64,000 nucleotides of DNA from Shewanella piezotolerans WP3 (GCF_000014885.1 NC_011566.1:558001-622000), one strand, 5' to 3'; positions 35,188 to 45,297 are shown, numbered from the stretch's first letter. Notes: generated by a model from the letters alone, not told the origin. Made by a program: numbers and translations.

Positions 35188-38100
35188 TTATCGTACTTGC
35201 TTATGTGGATAAGGAATGCGGAACATTAAGGTATAGGTTACTGGTAGTACAATAAGCGTGAGCACTGACGCAAAACCTAAACCAAAGATGATGGTAATTG
35301 CCATTGAGCCAAAGAAGGCATCAGACAACAATGGGATCATCCCCAGCATAGTCGTAATTGCCGCCATTAATACAGGTCTTACACGACTCACTGAAGAGTC
35401 CACCACCGCTTGGTAAGCCTCTTTACCTTCGCTGAGCTCAAGGTTTATTTGGTCTACCAACACAATACCATTTTTAATGATCATACCGGTTAGGCTCAAC
35501 ATGCCTAGCATCGCCATGAAGCTAAAGGGGGCATCAAATAACAGTAGTCCAGCTACCACACCGATAATCGCCAGTGGCACAGTAAACCAGATAACTAACG
35601 GTTGCCTTACCGAGTTAAACAGCAATACGGTGATTAAAAACATCGCCAAGTAACCCAGTGGAATAGAGCTAAACACCGACTCTTGTGCTTCTAGAGACGT
35701 TTCATATTCGCCGCCCCATTCAAGCTCGTAGCCACTTGGTAGCGTAATCGATTCAATCTCAGTTTTTACCTTTCTAAATACCGAATCGGCAGTCTCGCCA
35801 GTGCCATTAATTGGGTCAGCAAGCACGGCAATAACACGCTTACGATCGCGTCGCATAATGAGCGGGTTTTCCCACTCTGTTTCGAAGTTAGACACGACTT
35901 GCGTGACAGGTACAAAGGTATTGTTGTCTGAGCTCCATACTTGTAACTTCCAAATACTTTCCGCATCCAGTCTTTCACTTGCTGGCGCACGAGCAATAAT
36001 TGGCAGTAGGTGGCTATTTTCACGATAGGTACCAATCTGTTTACCACTGAAATTAATCAACAGCGAATTATCTAAATCTGTCTTACTTATGCCTGTTTCT
36101 CTTGCCTGTGCGAGCGCAAGCTGCGGGCGAATAAGGTTAACCTGATTACGCCAGTTGTGGCGCACAGCAGTGGCAGTAGGTTCATTGTTCAGTATCGTCG
36201 CGGCTTGCGCGGCTAGTTGGCGCAGTACCTCTGGATCTTCACCATAAAAACGAGCTTCAATTTTTGCCGCTGGGCTTGGGCCGTTCTCCATATATTTAAA
36301 GCGGTACTCGGCCTCTGGGTAACTCTGGCTCAGCTCTGTTTCAAGTTTGCGCATATATTGATTAAGTGTGGTCAAATCACTCATCTCTATGAGTAGCTGA
36401 CCATAAGCGCTGTAACCCTTTTCTGGCACATAAGAGAGTACAAATCGCTGTGCACCTTGGCCGACAACAGTGGTTAAGTTGGTCAGGCCAATATCATGTT
36501 CGGCCTGCTGTTGCTTAATGTCTGCTTCAATGCGAGAAAGCAGTTTTTCAGTGGCTTTAATATCGGAGCCTTCAGGCATCCATACATCAACGAAGAACAT
36601 CGGGGTATTTGAAGCTGGGAAGAACACGTTCTTCACCTGACCAAAGCCAAATACTGCCGAAACCAATGCTGCGATAACTAAGAGTAAAGTGACAGAACGA
36701 AAACGCATGGCAATATTTAGCGTTTGACGATACAGGGTAAATAGCCAGCCTTTATATGGGTCTTCATCGACATCATCATTTGCGACACCATCTTTAAACA
36801 TGATGTTGCAGAAGAATGGTGTGAGCGTCATGGCGGTGATCCAGCTGATAAACAGAGAGATCAACAACACTTGAAACAGCGACACACAGAATTCACCAGT
36901 AGAGTTGTCAGACAAGCCAATCGGAGCAAAAGCAATAATGGCGATGATGGTGGCACCAAGTAGTGGCCACTGAGTTTGTGAGATAACACTCTTAGCTGTT
37001 TCTAAGCGAGTTTTACCTCGTTTAATACCAATTAAAATGCCCTCTGTGACCACAATTGCATTATCAACCAGCATACCCAGTGCAATAATGAGCGCACCCA
37101 GGGAGATGATCTGCAGCTCAATATTGAGCACGTTCATGACGATGAAAGTGCCAAGTATTGTTAGCAGTAACACTAGGCCCATTAGTAAACCTGAGCGGAC
37201 GCCCATAAAGATCAATAGCACACCAATCACGATCGCAATAGATTCTGCCAAGTTAACCAAAAATCCGCTGACGGTATCGTCAACCATCTTGCTTTGGTCA
37301 TACACGGTATCTAAAGACATACCGATAGGCAGGTCACTATTAAGCTCGGCCATACGAGCATTAACCGCCGCGCCCACATCTACCACGTTGACACCACTGG
37401 CAAAAGCAATGCCAATAGATAACGCTTTGTTGCCATCGGCGTGGTAGATATTGTCCGGTGTCTCTTCAACATCTTTGTATATATTGGCAATATCACCGAG
37501 GTAGATAAGCTTAGCGCTACCTGGAGGGCTTATTAGCAGACGCTCCATTTGACTAACATTATCAAACTCTCCAGTGGGATGAATACGTATACGGTTATCA
37601 CCCACGCGGACGCTGCCGGCATTCGACACCACATTTTGGCTTTGAATAAGACCATAGATGTAGTCTTGATCTAACCCGAGGGCGTTAAGTTTTTGCTGAG
37701 AGATCTCAACCACGACTTGGTCCATCACTTTACAGGCAATCGTCACCTTTTTAATGCCGTCGACCAGTACCAGTTCACGCCTTAAAAAGTCAGCATAGTT
37801 TTGCAATTCACGATCGCTATAACCGTCGCCACTGACATTAAGCAAAATACCGTAAACATCACCAAAATCATCAATCACCTTTGGCGTTAATGCGCCCGGA
37901 GGTAGCTCATTGATTTTGTCGTTCACTTTGCGGCGTACTTCATCCCAAACCTGGGGTAACTGGTCACCGGCATAGTTGTCTGCCATCTCTATCTCAATCT
38001 GAGACAAGCCTGCACTGTTAACAGAGGTGATATGTTTAATCCCTTCTAGTTGCTGCAAGGCATCTTCTAGTGGGAGAGTCACTTCCTCTTCAACTTGTTC

Positions 38101-38268
38101 AGGTGACGCACCAGGATAGGCAGTAACAACCAATGCTTGTTTAATGGTAAATTCAGGAAACTCCAGTTGCCCTAAGTTTAAAAATGACACTGAACCGCCT
38201 ACCAGTAATAGGAGGGCAAACATCCAGCTGATCACCTTGTGAGTGATCGAATATTCTGCAAAATTCAT
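35188..38268 (-). CDS. RND family efflux permease
   Basis: The 1026-residue inner-membrane pump has the RND layout: a first helix (about 13-31), a large periplasmic loop, helices including GALIIALGMLVDNAIVV (TM4 with the proton-relay acidic residue), a second large loop after about residue 545, and C-terminal helices with LTGMIIKNGIVLVDQIN. It exports drugs or other small molecules using the proton gradient, together with the adaptor encoded upstream and an outer-membrane channel from elsewhere. The sequence is of the hydrophobe/amphiphile type, not the heavy-metal type. The adaptor gene lies 121 bases upstream on the same strand. Confidence 0.93.
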   Translation of the reverse strand: MNFAEYSITHKVISWMFALLLLVGGSVSFLNLGQLEFPEFTIKQALVVTAYPGASPEQVEEEVTLPLEDALQQLEGIKHITSVNSAGLSQIEIEMADNYAGDQLPQVWDEVRRKVNDKINELPPGALTPKVIDDFGDVYGILLNVSGDGYSDRELQNYADFLRRELVLVDGIKKVTIACKVMDQVVVEISQQKLNALGLDQDYIYGLIQSQNVVSNAGSVRVGDNRIRIHPTGEFDNVSQMERLLISPPGSAKLIYLGDIANIYKDVEETPDNIYHADGNKALSIGIAFASGVNVVDVGAAVNARMAELNSDLPIGMSLDTVYDQSKMVDDTVSGFLVNLAESIAIVIGVLLIFMGVRSGLLMGLVLLLTILGTFIVMNVLNIELQIISLGALIIALGMLVDNAIVVTEGILIGIKRGKTRLETAKSVISQTQWPLLGATIIAIIAFAPIGLSDNSTGEFCVSLFQVLLISLFISWITAMTLTPFFCNIMFKDGVANDDVDEDPYKGWLFTLYRQTLNIAMRFRSVTLLLVIAALVSAVFGFGQVKNVFFPASNTPMFFVDVWMPEGSDIKATEKLLSRIEADIKQQQAEHDIGLTNLTTVVGQGAQRFVLSYVPEKGYSAYGQLLIEMSDLTTLNQYMRKLETELSQSYPEAEYRFKYMENGPSPAAKIEARFYGEDPEVLRQLAAQAATILNNEPTATAVRHNWRNQVNLIRPQLALAQARETGISKTDLDNSLLINFSGKQIGTYRENSHLLPIIARAPASERLDAESIWKLQVWSSDNNTFVPVTQVVSNFETEWENPLIMRRDRKRVIAVLADPINGTGETADSVFRKVKTEIESITLPSGYELEWGGEYETSLEAQESVFSSIPLGYLAMFLITVLLFNSVRQPLVIWFTVPLAIIGVVAGLLLFDAPFSFMAMLGMLSLTGMIIKNGIVLVDQINLELSEGKEAYQAVVDSSVSRVRPVLMAAITTMLGMIPLLSDAFFGSMAITIIFGLGFASVLTLIVLPVTYTLMFRIPYPHKQVR

Positions 38269-38389
38269 TGATAAAATCTCTTAGTCAAAAATGCCAACTA
38301 GGCTGGCAGCACTCAGGCTCAATGACGCTATGCGCAAGCAACAACAATCAAACTTGAGTGAGTAACGGGGATAAAAATGGGGTTGCTAA

Positions 38390-39472
38390 CTACACCCCTC
38401 GCTGCCAGCGAAGCGGCTTAACTTGGAGTTCTTCAACAAGGTATTGCACACCAGCGACCACAACCTTATCGCCTACGTTCACACCTTGTGTCACTTCAAT
38501 GCCGTTGGTGGTTACCTTACCTAGCGTAACAACCTGTGAATGAACTTTGCCGCTATCAGCGTCGAAGGTCCAAATTATGTTCTGGCCATCAGTGTCGCGT
38601 TTGGTAATGGCACTGGCCGGTAATACTGAGGTAATGTCACTCAACCTGCTGTTAGAAACATCCATAGTAAGCTCAGCACTCATACCCGGTAAAATGTTGA
38701 TATCAGTTGGCTGTGGTAGGGTAAATACCACTTCGTAGCTTTGAGTACCAGGAGTGACCTGAGTGGCGTGCTCTTTGAGTTTGACTGGAAAAGATAGCTC
38801 TGGATTAGTGGTGAAACGTACCGTAGGTTGGGTGACCGCGTTGGGATTAAAGCGGGCGATATTACTGGCGAGCGACTCTGGCACTTGGATTACCACATCG
38901 ATATTACGATCTTTTTGCAGCACCAAAATTGACTGATTTGCTTGCACCATCTGATAGTTGTCAATTGATATCTTGGCAATCGTACCGTCAAACGGCGCTT
39001 TCAGCTCAGTGTAACTGAGCTGATCTTGCGCGCTAGCAAGATTTGCCTGTGACGATTTAAGCTGTGCTTGAGCTGTGTCATATTCTGCTTGTGAGATAAG
39101 CTCGCGGCGCAGTAACTCACCTTTACGCTTAAAGTCGGCAGCTGCTAGCTCATAATCAGCCTCACGATTAAGTAAGGTATTGCGGGCATCACGGCTATCT
39201 AGTCTTGCCAGTACGGTGCCTTTTTTAACATGTTGCCCCTCAAAAAAAGCAAATTCTACCAAATGGCCAGACAGTCTAAATGCCAGATCGGCTTGTCTGG
39301 TGGCGGCAACTTTAGCCGGAAAGACACGAATTGAGCCCGCATTGACATCGGTCACCTCAAGTAGCTTAACTGGCCGCACCGTTGGCGCTGGTGTTTCAAT
39401 AGACTCTGCGCTGCAACCCGCTAACACTGAGGTAAGAACAATAAACGAGAGGGTAGTGGGCAAGTGCTTCAT
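38390..39472 (-). CDS. RND efflux periplasmic adaptor (lipoprotein)
   Basis: I start at the ATG of Met-Lys-His, giving 360 residues with a lipobox LAGC (Cys20), so it is anchored by lipid to the inner membrane. A lipoyl-like half-motif RLDSRDARN, a long alpha-hairpin (about 90-150), the second lipoyl half APFDGTIAKIS and a beta-barrel domain follow in the usual order of membrane fusion proteins. It links the RND permease to an outer-membrane channel. It is the first gene of the operon and divergent from a LysR regulator. Confidence 0.9.
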   Translation of the reverse strand: MKHLPTTLSFIVLTSVLAGCSAESIETPAPTVRPVKLLEVTDVNAGSIRVFPAKVAATRQADLAFRLSGHLVEFAFFEGQHVKKGTVLARLDSRDARNTLLNREADYELAAADFKRKGELLRRELISQAEYDTAQAQLKSSQANLASAQDQLSYTELKAPFDGTIAKISIDNYQMVQANQSILVLQKDRNIDVVIQVPESLASNIARFNPNAVTQPTVRFTTNPELSFPVKLKEHATQVTPGTQSYEVVFTLPQPTDINILPGMSAELTMDVSNSRLSDITSVLPASAITKRDTDGQNIIWTFDADSGKVHSQVVTLGKVTTNGIEVTQGVNVGDKVVVAGVQYLVEELQVKPLRWQRGV

Positions 39473-39547
39473 AAATTGAATTCCGTATAAATGTGACAAT
39501 ATGTATTAACTGGACGCCACAATAACAGTCAACTTAGTTGAGTTAAA

Positions 39548-39585
39548 TGGAATTGTGTGGAATTATGAGTTCCATAAAGTGGAAC
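39548..39585. promoter_or_regulatory. Repeated TGGAA/TTCCA sites between LysR and RND genes
   Basis: TGGAA occurs at about 39548 and 39558, then the perfect palindrome GTTCCATAAAGTGGAAC at 39569-39585. Clustered dyads in a divergent LysR intergenic region are typical operators, so this is a candidate binding site for the LysR protein. Confidence 0.5.
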
Positions 39586-39669
39586 TGTTAAGTCTTGCTT
39601 TAACCTGTTTTGTGTGAGCAAAGTGTCACGTGTTAGTCATTGAGTCGTTAAAACTTTAGAGCCTGAATA

Positions 39670-40614
39670 ATGAAAACTGAAGATATAACCTTGTTCCATC
39701 GAATTGTAGAAACTGGCAGCCTGGTCGAGGCGGCTGATATTTTAAATCTACCTAAGTCGACGCTGAGTCGACGACTGCAATTGCTTGAAGATGAGCTGAA
39801 TGTAAAGCTGTTTCATCGTCAGAGCCGAGCGATGACATTAACTGCTTCAGGCAGCCATTTTTACGACAAAACAACACCTATGCTTGCGCAGCTAGAGCAG
39901 ACCATGTCTGAATTGTCGGGGCAAAACGCTGAAGTTGCTGGTCATTTGCGGATCCTGATTTTTCCTATTCCTGAGCTTATTCATATTACTCACGCTATCT
40001 TTGAGTTTATGGATCTCAATCCAGGGTTAACGGTAGAGATTATTGTCAGTACAGAGCCACAAGATATGATCCGTAATAACATTGATTTAGCGTTTATGCT
40101 TGAAGACGCCTTCAATGAAAACGAGATGGTTGCTAGGCATATGATTACTGAGATGGTGCATTTTTTTGCCAGTCCCGAATATTTAGCTAAAACTGATATC
40201 CCACTGACTCAGGAGTGTCTGTCAGAACATAACTCGATACTATTTCGTTACCCAAACGGCAAGATTTTCAACGATGTACCTTTTGGTAAAGACCGTACTT
40301 TAGCGGTCAAAGGTAACTTGTGCGTGAATAGTCTAGAGACATGCTTAGAAGCCACTTTAATGGGACGTGGGATCTCTATGATGCCACTGGCTTTTGCCCA
40401 AGAACATGTCGACAGCGGTAAGCTTAAAATGTTGTTTGAAGAGATAGAGCCCTATGAGGGGAAATGCTATTTGGTTTATCCGTCGAGGCGGTTTATTAGC
40501 CTTGCGAGTCAGCGCTTTATCGACTTTATGATGAAAGCCATGGAAGAGTGTATCGAAAAAGGCGATTGTAATCGGGATGTCATTGTCCGTGGTGTGTTTA
40601 AATCGATGAACTAG
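39670..40614 (+). CDS. LysR family transcriptional regulator, RND-linked
   Basis: The 314-residue protein has an N-terminal winged helix-turn-helix (about 5-60; LVEAADILNLPKSTLSRRLQLLE) and a substrate-binding domain. It is divergent from the RND operon across about 200 bases, the standard arrangement for a LysR regulator and its target. Its stop codon overlaps that of the convergent qnr-like gene. The effector is unknown. Confidence 0.9.
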   Translation: MKTEDITLFHRIVETGSLVEAADILNLPKSTLSRRLQLLEDELNVKLFHRQSRAMTLTASGSHFYDKTTPMLAQLEQTMSELSGQNAEVAGHLRILIFPIPELIHITHAIFEFMDLNPGLTVEIIVSTEPQDMIRNNIDLAFMLEDAFNENEMVARHMITEMVHFFASPEYLAKTDIPLTQECLSEHNSILFRYPNGKIFNDVPFGKDRTLAVKGNLCVNSLETCLEATLMGRGISMMPLAFAQEHVDSGKLKMLFEEIEPYEGKCYLVYPSRRFISLASQRFIDFMMKAMEECIEKGDCNRDVIVRGVFKSMN

Positions 40615-41267
40615 TCAGCAGTAATGATCAGCCCTAATGGTGCAAGTAATTGTTCCTGTTGCCACTGGTTAATCATCACCCCTTCAAGTGACACCTTGCG
40701 TGGATCTAAGCCTTCAAGTTCAACGCGGGTGAGGTTACAGCCGCTAAGCTCAAAACTGCCCCATTGTTCGGCCGAGAATTCGCCACCACTTAGGTCGGCA
40801 CCTTTCATCGAGGCACCTATTAGATTGGCACCGCGCCAGCGATTATCGAACAGTTCACACTCTTCAAGTAGTGCATTGTTTAAGTCTGCGTACGCCAAGT
40901 TACAAGCGGTGATATAAGCGGAGCAAAAATAGCTTTTAGCGGTGATGTAATTAGCAAAACTTGCTCGGCTAAAATCACTACCCTGCAGATTGCATTCGCG
41001 CAGCTCAATACCGTAGCAACGGGCGCCTTTAAATAGCGCCATACTCAAATTGCAATGCTTAAAACTGGCACTGGTGAGTGTGGCGTAGCTAAAATCACAG
41101 CCTTCATCTTCGCCTTGTTGTACAAACTTACAGTGGCTAAAGCGGGCATCCGTCAAATCGGCATGATTAAAGCGGCAGTGGTGAAACTCACAATGCTCAA
41201 AGTGAGCATCTTGTAGATCTTGGTCGCTAAAATCTTCATCGATAAATATCTGTTTTGATGCTTGCAT
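40611..41267 (-). CDS. qnr: Qnr-type pentapeptide repeat protein
   Basis: The 218-residue protein is made of pentapeptide repeats (A/C-D/N-L/F-x-x), which fold as a right-handed four-sided beta helix mimicking DNA. Blocks such as FSYATL, GIELRECNLQG, FSRASF, YFCSAYI, CNLAY, LEGLDPRKV, WQQEQLL and PLG coincide with the QnrA family as I remember it, and 218 residues is the QnrA length. Qnr proteins bind DNA gyrase and topoisomerase IV and reduce quinolone susceptibility. Shewanella algae is the known source of qnrA. The ATG lies two bases after the stop of the upstream MATE gene, so translation is coupled. It is a chromosomal homologue; resistance level cannot be read from sequence. Confidence 0.88.
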   Translation of the reverse strand: MQASKQIFIDEDFSDQDLQDAHFEHCEFHHCRFNHADLTDARFSHCKFVQQGEDEGCDFSYATLTSASFKHCNLSMALFKGARCYGIELRECNLQGSDFSRASFANYITAKSYFCSAYITACNLAYADLNNALLEECELFDNRWRGANLIGASMKGADLSGGEFSAEQWGSFELSGCNLTRVELEGLDPRKVSLEGVMINQWQQEQLLAPLGLIITAD

Positions 41268-41269
41268 GG

Positions 41270-42631
41270 CTAGTTCTCTTCTTGTGTGACGGCGGCGAGC
41301 TCAGGTTCAGAAATGCGCCGCGCCAGAATATAACAAGCAATACCCATTAAGGTATTAGTGACGGGGAGGGCGAGCAGCAAGCCTTTTACACCACCTAAAT
41401 AGGAACCTAGTGCGGCTAAAGGCAGCATAATTAAAAACAACCGACAGATATTTAGAATGAGTGAACTCATCGGTCGATGATAAGCGTTTAAGGAGGTTGC
41501 TACTAAGATAACGATGCCTAACGGGCCATAAGCCGCAGGCAGCACCAAGATATAAAAGCTTAACCACTCAATGACCTGCGGGTCGTTACTAAATAGTCGT
41601 GCTAACGGCTCTGCAGCAAATATTAGTGGCAGGTACAGCAAGGTTTGAAGTATCAACACAAATTTGAGTGATAACAGCAGTGCGTCACGGGCGCGAGTGG
41701 TTTGTCCTGCGCCGAGGTTTTGCGCCACAAAAGGCACTAAACTCGATGATAGCGCCATCACGGCAATCAGCATGACTGATTCTAAACGTGTGCCGGCACC
41801 AAAGGCGGCCACCGCACTGTGGTCGATACGCGCCAACATCGCCATTATCATGGCATTCGCCACTGGATTGAGCAGATTCATTAGCGCAGCAGGCTGAGCG
41901 ATATGGGCTAATTGCTTCCAGTTGCATCTAAGTCTGACAACATTAAACTCGGCAAACTCGACCAGATGACGTTTAAAAATCAATAAATGAGTCGACAGCG
42001 ACAGTGCCACAACCCAGGAGATCACAGTGGCAATGGCTGCCCCTTGGATCTCTAAGCGCGGAAATGGCCCGATACCAAAGATAAGTAACGGATCTAATAT
42101 CAGGTTTATCAGTGCCGCTAGCATCATTATCTTTGCGGGTGATCGAGTATCGCCAGTGGCGCGAAGTCCTTGGTTACCTACCATTAACAGCACCAGTAAT
42201 GGTGCGCCTAAATACCAAGTGAACATGTAGTCATGGATCAGCGGCAAGCTGCTTTGGTTTGCGCCCAGTAAGCTAAACAGTGGATCAATGAATAGGCTAC
42301 CAAATGCCGATATGAACGCGGTTAATAAAAACGTGAGCAGTAAGGCGTCATGTAAAAACACTTTGGCTTTATCGGCATGTCCGCTACCGATTAAGCGGCC
42401 CAAATTGGTTGATACCCCAGCGCCAATGCCGATAGCAATGCTTGAAATAATCAGGGTCACAGGAAAAGTAAAGCTGATAGCAGCCAGAGCTTCTGTGCCT
42501 AACTGGCTGATAAAAAAAGTGTCAACGAGGCTGAACCCAAGAATGGTTAGAATACCAATCAGGTTTGGGAGGCTCATATTTAGCAGTACACGACCAATCG
42601 GCTGTGTTAGCAGCCCGTGTCTGTCTCTCAT
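41270..42631 (-). CDS. MATE family multidrug exporter
   Basis: About 453 residues with twelve hydrophobic helices in two similar halves. The N-terminal PIGRVLLNMSLPNLIGIL, the LGTEALAAISFTFP segment and the AFGAGTRLESVMLIAVMALSSSLVPFVAQNLGAG block of the second half are typical of MATE exporters. These move cationic drugs, often including fluoroquinolones, out of the cell against Na+ or H+. I use the ATG of Met-Arg-Asp-Arg; a longer frame to 42706 has no better ribosome site. It is the first gene of a two-gene unit with qnr, and divergent from groES. Confidence 0.9.
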   Translation of the reverse strand: MRDRHGLLTQPIGRVLLNMSLPNLIGILTILGFSLVDTFFISQLGTEALAAISFTFPVTLIISSIAIGIGAGVSTNLGRLIGSGHADKAKVFLHDALLLTFLLTAFISAFGSLFIDPLFSLLGANQSSLPLIHDYMFTWYLGAPLLVLLMVGNQGLRATGDTRSPAKIMMLAALINLILDPLLIFGIGPFPRLEIQGAAIATVISWVVALSLSTHLLIFKRHLVEFAEFNVVRLRCNWKQLAHIAQPAALMNLLNPVANAMIMAMLARIDHSAVAAFGAGTRLESVMLIAVMALSSSLVPFVAQNLGAGQTTRARDALLLSLKFVLILQTLLYLPLIFAAEPLARLFSNDPQVIEWLSFYILVLPAAYGPLGIVILVATSLNAYHRPMSSLILNICRLFLIMLPLAALGSYLGGVKGLLLALPVTNTLMGIACYILARRISEPELAAVTQEEN

Positions 42632-42734
42632 GGGGAAGTCTTGCCTAGTCTTTACTCGGAGGCGAATTCTATCAGGATTGATCCGATATTTATAAATCAG
42701 AGTCAAAAAAAACCGATTTATTTTGTAAATAGGG

Positions 42735-42763
42735 CTTGGAACTGCAGACCTTTACCCCCATAT
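42735..42763 (+). promoter_or_regulatory. Sigma-32 heat-shock promoter of groESL
   Basis: CTTGGAA (42735-42741) and CCCCATAT (42756-42763) are 14 bases apart, an excellent fit to the RpoH consensus CTTGAAA / CCCCATNT. It lies 115 bases upstream of groES. Confidence 0.85.
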
Positions 42764-42877
42764 CTCGAACATCAAATGATATTTTGGTGTTCACTAAGGT
42801 GAAATCAGCCAAAGTCGTTACTATCTTTAATAGCCAGCAATAAACGTTGGCGACAAAAATAATAGGAGCATCCATCG

Positions 42878-43168
42878 ATGAATATTCGCCCATTACATGA
42901 TCGTGTCATTGTTAAACGTTCAGAAGTTGAATCAAAGTCAGCTGGTGGCATCGTACTAACTGGTAGTGCTGCTGAGCAGTCTAGCCGCGGTGAAGTTTTA
43001 GCTGTAGGTAATGGACGCATTCTTGAAAACGGTAGCGTAATGGCGCTAGACGTTAAAGTTGGCGACATCGTGATCTTCAACGAAGGTTATGGCGTGAAAA
43101 AAGAAAAGATTGATGGTGAAGAAGTACTGATTTTATCTGAATCAGACTTAATGGCAGTTGTTGGGTAA
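42878..43168 (+). CDS. groS: Co-chaperonin GroES
   Basis: The 96-residue protein starts NIRPLHDRVIVKR and has the mobile loop with SAGGIVLTG, then VGDIVIFNEGYGVK. GroES caps the GroEL barrel during ATP-driven protein folding. It is the first gene of the heat-shock operon and groEL follows 95 bases later. Confidence 0.98.
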   Translation: MNIRPLHDRVIVKRSEVESKSAGGIVLTGSAAEQSSRGEVLAVGNGRILENGSVMALDVKVGDIVIFNEGYGVKKEKIDGEEVLILSESDLMAVVG

Positions 43169-43263
43169 ATCCCACTCTCGCCACGTAGATAGACCATGAT
43201 CACCGTTGATGGTAGTGCATTAGCCACATCAGCGGACTGAAATGAATTTAAAGGATAATAAAC

Positions 43264-44916
43264 ATGTCAGCTAAAGAAGTATTATTTGGAAACGACGCTC
43301 GCGTAAAAATGCTTGCCGGCGTAAACGTACTCGCAAACGCAGTTAAAGTTACTTTAGGCCCAAAAGGTCGTAACGTTGTACTAGACAAGAGCTTTGGTGC
43401 TCCACTTATCACTAAAGATGGTGTGTCTGTGGCGAAAGAGATCGAACTTGAAGACAAGTTCGAGAACATGGGCGCACAAATGGTGAAAGAAGTTGCTTCT
43501 AAAGCCAATGATGCAGCTGGTGACGGTACCACTACCGCAACAGTACTGGCTCAATCTATCGTAACTGAAGGTCTTAAAGCGGTTGCTGCTGGCATGAACC
43601 CAATGGATCTTAAGCGCGGCATCGACAAAGCGGTTATCGCTGCAGTTGCAGAGCTTAAAAACCTTTCTCAAGAGTGTAGCGACACTAAAGCTATCGCTCA
43701 GGTGGGTACTATCTCAGCTAACTCTGACGAAACTATCGGTGAAATCATTGCAACTGCGATGGAGCGTGTCGGTAAAGAAGGTGTTATCACTGTAGAAGAA
43801 GGCCAAGCGCTAGAAAACGAATTAGACGTTGTTGAAGGTATGCAGTTTGACCGTGGTTACCTGTCTCCTTACTTCATCAACAAGCCAGAGACTGGCAGTG
43901 TTGAACTAGAAACGCCATTTATCCTATTGGTTGATAAGAAAGTATCAAACATTCGTGAATTGCTACCTATCCTTGAAGGTCTAGCTAAAACAGGTAAGCC
44001 ACTGCTTATCGTTGCAGAAGACGTTGAAGGCGAAGCATTAGCAACATTGGTTGTGAACAACATGCGTGGCATCGTTAAAGTTGCTGCTGTTAAAGCACCA
44101 GGTTTTGGCGACCGTCGTAAAGCAATGCTACAAGATATCGCTATCCTAACTGGCGGTACAGTGATTGCTGAAGAGATTGGTCTAGAGCTTGAAAAAGCGA
44201 CTCTAGAAGACCTAGGTACAGCTAAGCGCGTTGTTATCACTAAAGATGACACCACGATTATTGACGGTACGGGTGAAGAGACTCAAATCAAAGCACGTGT
44301 AGCTCAAATCAAGATCCAAGCTGAAGAGTCTACATCTGACTACGACAAAGAAAAACTTCAAGAGCGTATGGCTAAACTTGCTGGCGGCGTAGCCGTAATC
44401 AAGGTTGGCGCAGCGACTGAAGTTGAAATGAAAGAGAAGAAAGCTCGCGTAGAAGACGCACTACACGCAACTCGCGCAGCGGTTGAAGAGGGTGTGGTTG
44501 CAGGCGGTGGTGTTGCACTAGTTCGCGTAGCAAGCAAAATCGGTGAAGTTGAAGTTATCAACGAAGACCAGAAGCACGGTGTAGTTATCGCACTACGTGC
44601 AATGGAAGCGCCACTACGTCAAATCGCAACTAACGCTGGCGAAGAAGGTTCAGTTGTTGCTAACAACGTTAAGAACGGCACTGGTAACTACGGTTACAAT
44701 GCTGGTAACGACACATACGGTGACATGCTAGAGATGGGTATCCTAGACCCAACTAAAGTAACTCGTAGCGCGCTACAGTTTGCTTCTTCAATTGCTGGTC
44801 TTATGATCACCACTGAAGCAATGGTTGGCGAAATTCCACAAGATGCAGCTGGTGCGCCTGATATGGGCGGCATGGGTGGAATGGGTGGAATGGGCGGTAT
44901 GGGCGGCATGATGTAA
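43264..44916 (+). CDS. groL: Chaperonin GroEL
   Basis: The 550-residue subunit of the 14-mer folding chamber has TLGPKGRNVVLDKSFG, the nucleotide site GDGTTTATVLAQ, VEEGVVAGGGVAL and a C-terminal tail of five GGM repeats that lines the chamber floor. Codon use is highly biased, as expected for an abundant protein. It is expressed with groES from the sigma-32 promoter and ends upstream of a duplicated terminator region. Confidence 0.98.
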   Translation: MSAKEVLFGNDARVKMLAGVNVLANAVKVTLGPKGRNVVLDKSFGAPLITKDGVSVAKEIELEDKFENMGAQMVKEVASKANDAAGDGTTTATVLAQSIVTEGLKAVAAGMNPMDLKRGIDKAVIAAVAELKNLSQECSDTKAIAQVGTISANSDETIGEIIATAMERVGKEGVITVEEGQALENELDVVEGMQFDRGYLSPYFINKPETGSVELETPFILLVDKKVSNIRELLPILEGLAKTGKPLLIVAEDVEGEALATLVVNNMRGIVKVAAVKAPGFGDRRKAMLQDIAILTGGTVIAEEIGLELEKATLEDLGTAKRVVITKDDTTIIDGTGEETQIKARVAQIKIQAEESTSDYDKEKLQERMAKLAGGVAVIKVGAATEVEMKEKKARVEDALHATRAAVEEGVVAGGGVALVRVASKIGEVEVINEDQKHGVVIALRAMEAPLRQIATNAGEEGSVVANNVKNGTGNYGYNAGNDTYGDMLEMGILDPTKVTRSALQFASSIAGLMITTEAMVGEIPQDAAGAPDMGGMGGMGGMGGMGGMM

Positions 44917-45077
44917 TCTAACTGGTTAAAATCGTTTATAGCTGCGTTACCTTGCCACTCGTTTATGAAAAGCTAAACGTCGTGACAAGAAGCCTTGCTC
45001 TAAAGCGATTTTTCCTGCGTTAGATACTTTTGCTGGTCTGAAGCTTAAACGCTAAAGCCACTTGTTGTAAAAGAATT

Positions 45078-45113
45078 AAAAGCCTCGATACTTAACGGTA
45101 TTGGGGCTTTTTT
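45078..45113 (+). terminator. groESL terminator, first copy
   Basis: AAAAGCCTCGATAC pairs with GTATTGGGGCTTTT through two wobble pairs and is followed by T residues. Confidence 0.8.
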
Positions 45114-45297
45114 GTGTCTGGAGCTTGCTTTGGCGTTGCATTTCAGGGGATAGCAGCGTGACTTCACCATTCAGAATTAATAAGAGTAGAAAGCTAAACG
45201 TCGTGGTAAAGCGCCTTGTTCTAACATGATTTATCCTACGTAAAATACGTTGCTGGTCTGAAGCTTAAACGCTAAAGCCACTTGTTGTAAAAGAATT

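Noticed and set aside
42632..42706. Longer N-terminus for the MATE exporter
   Set aside because: The extra 25 residues are highly charged, lack homology to MATE N-termini as I know them and have no ribosome site.
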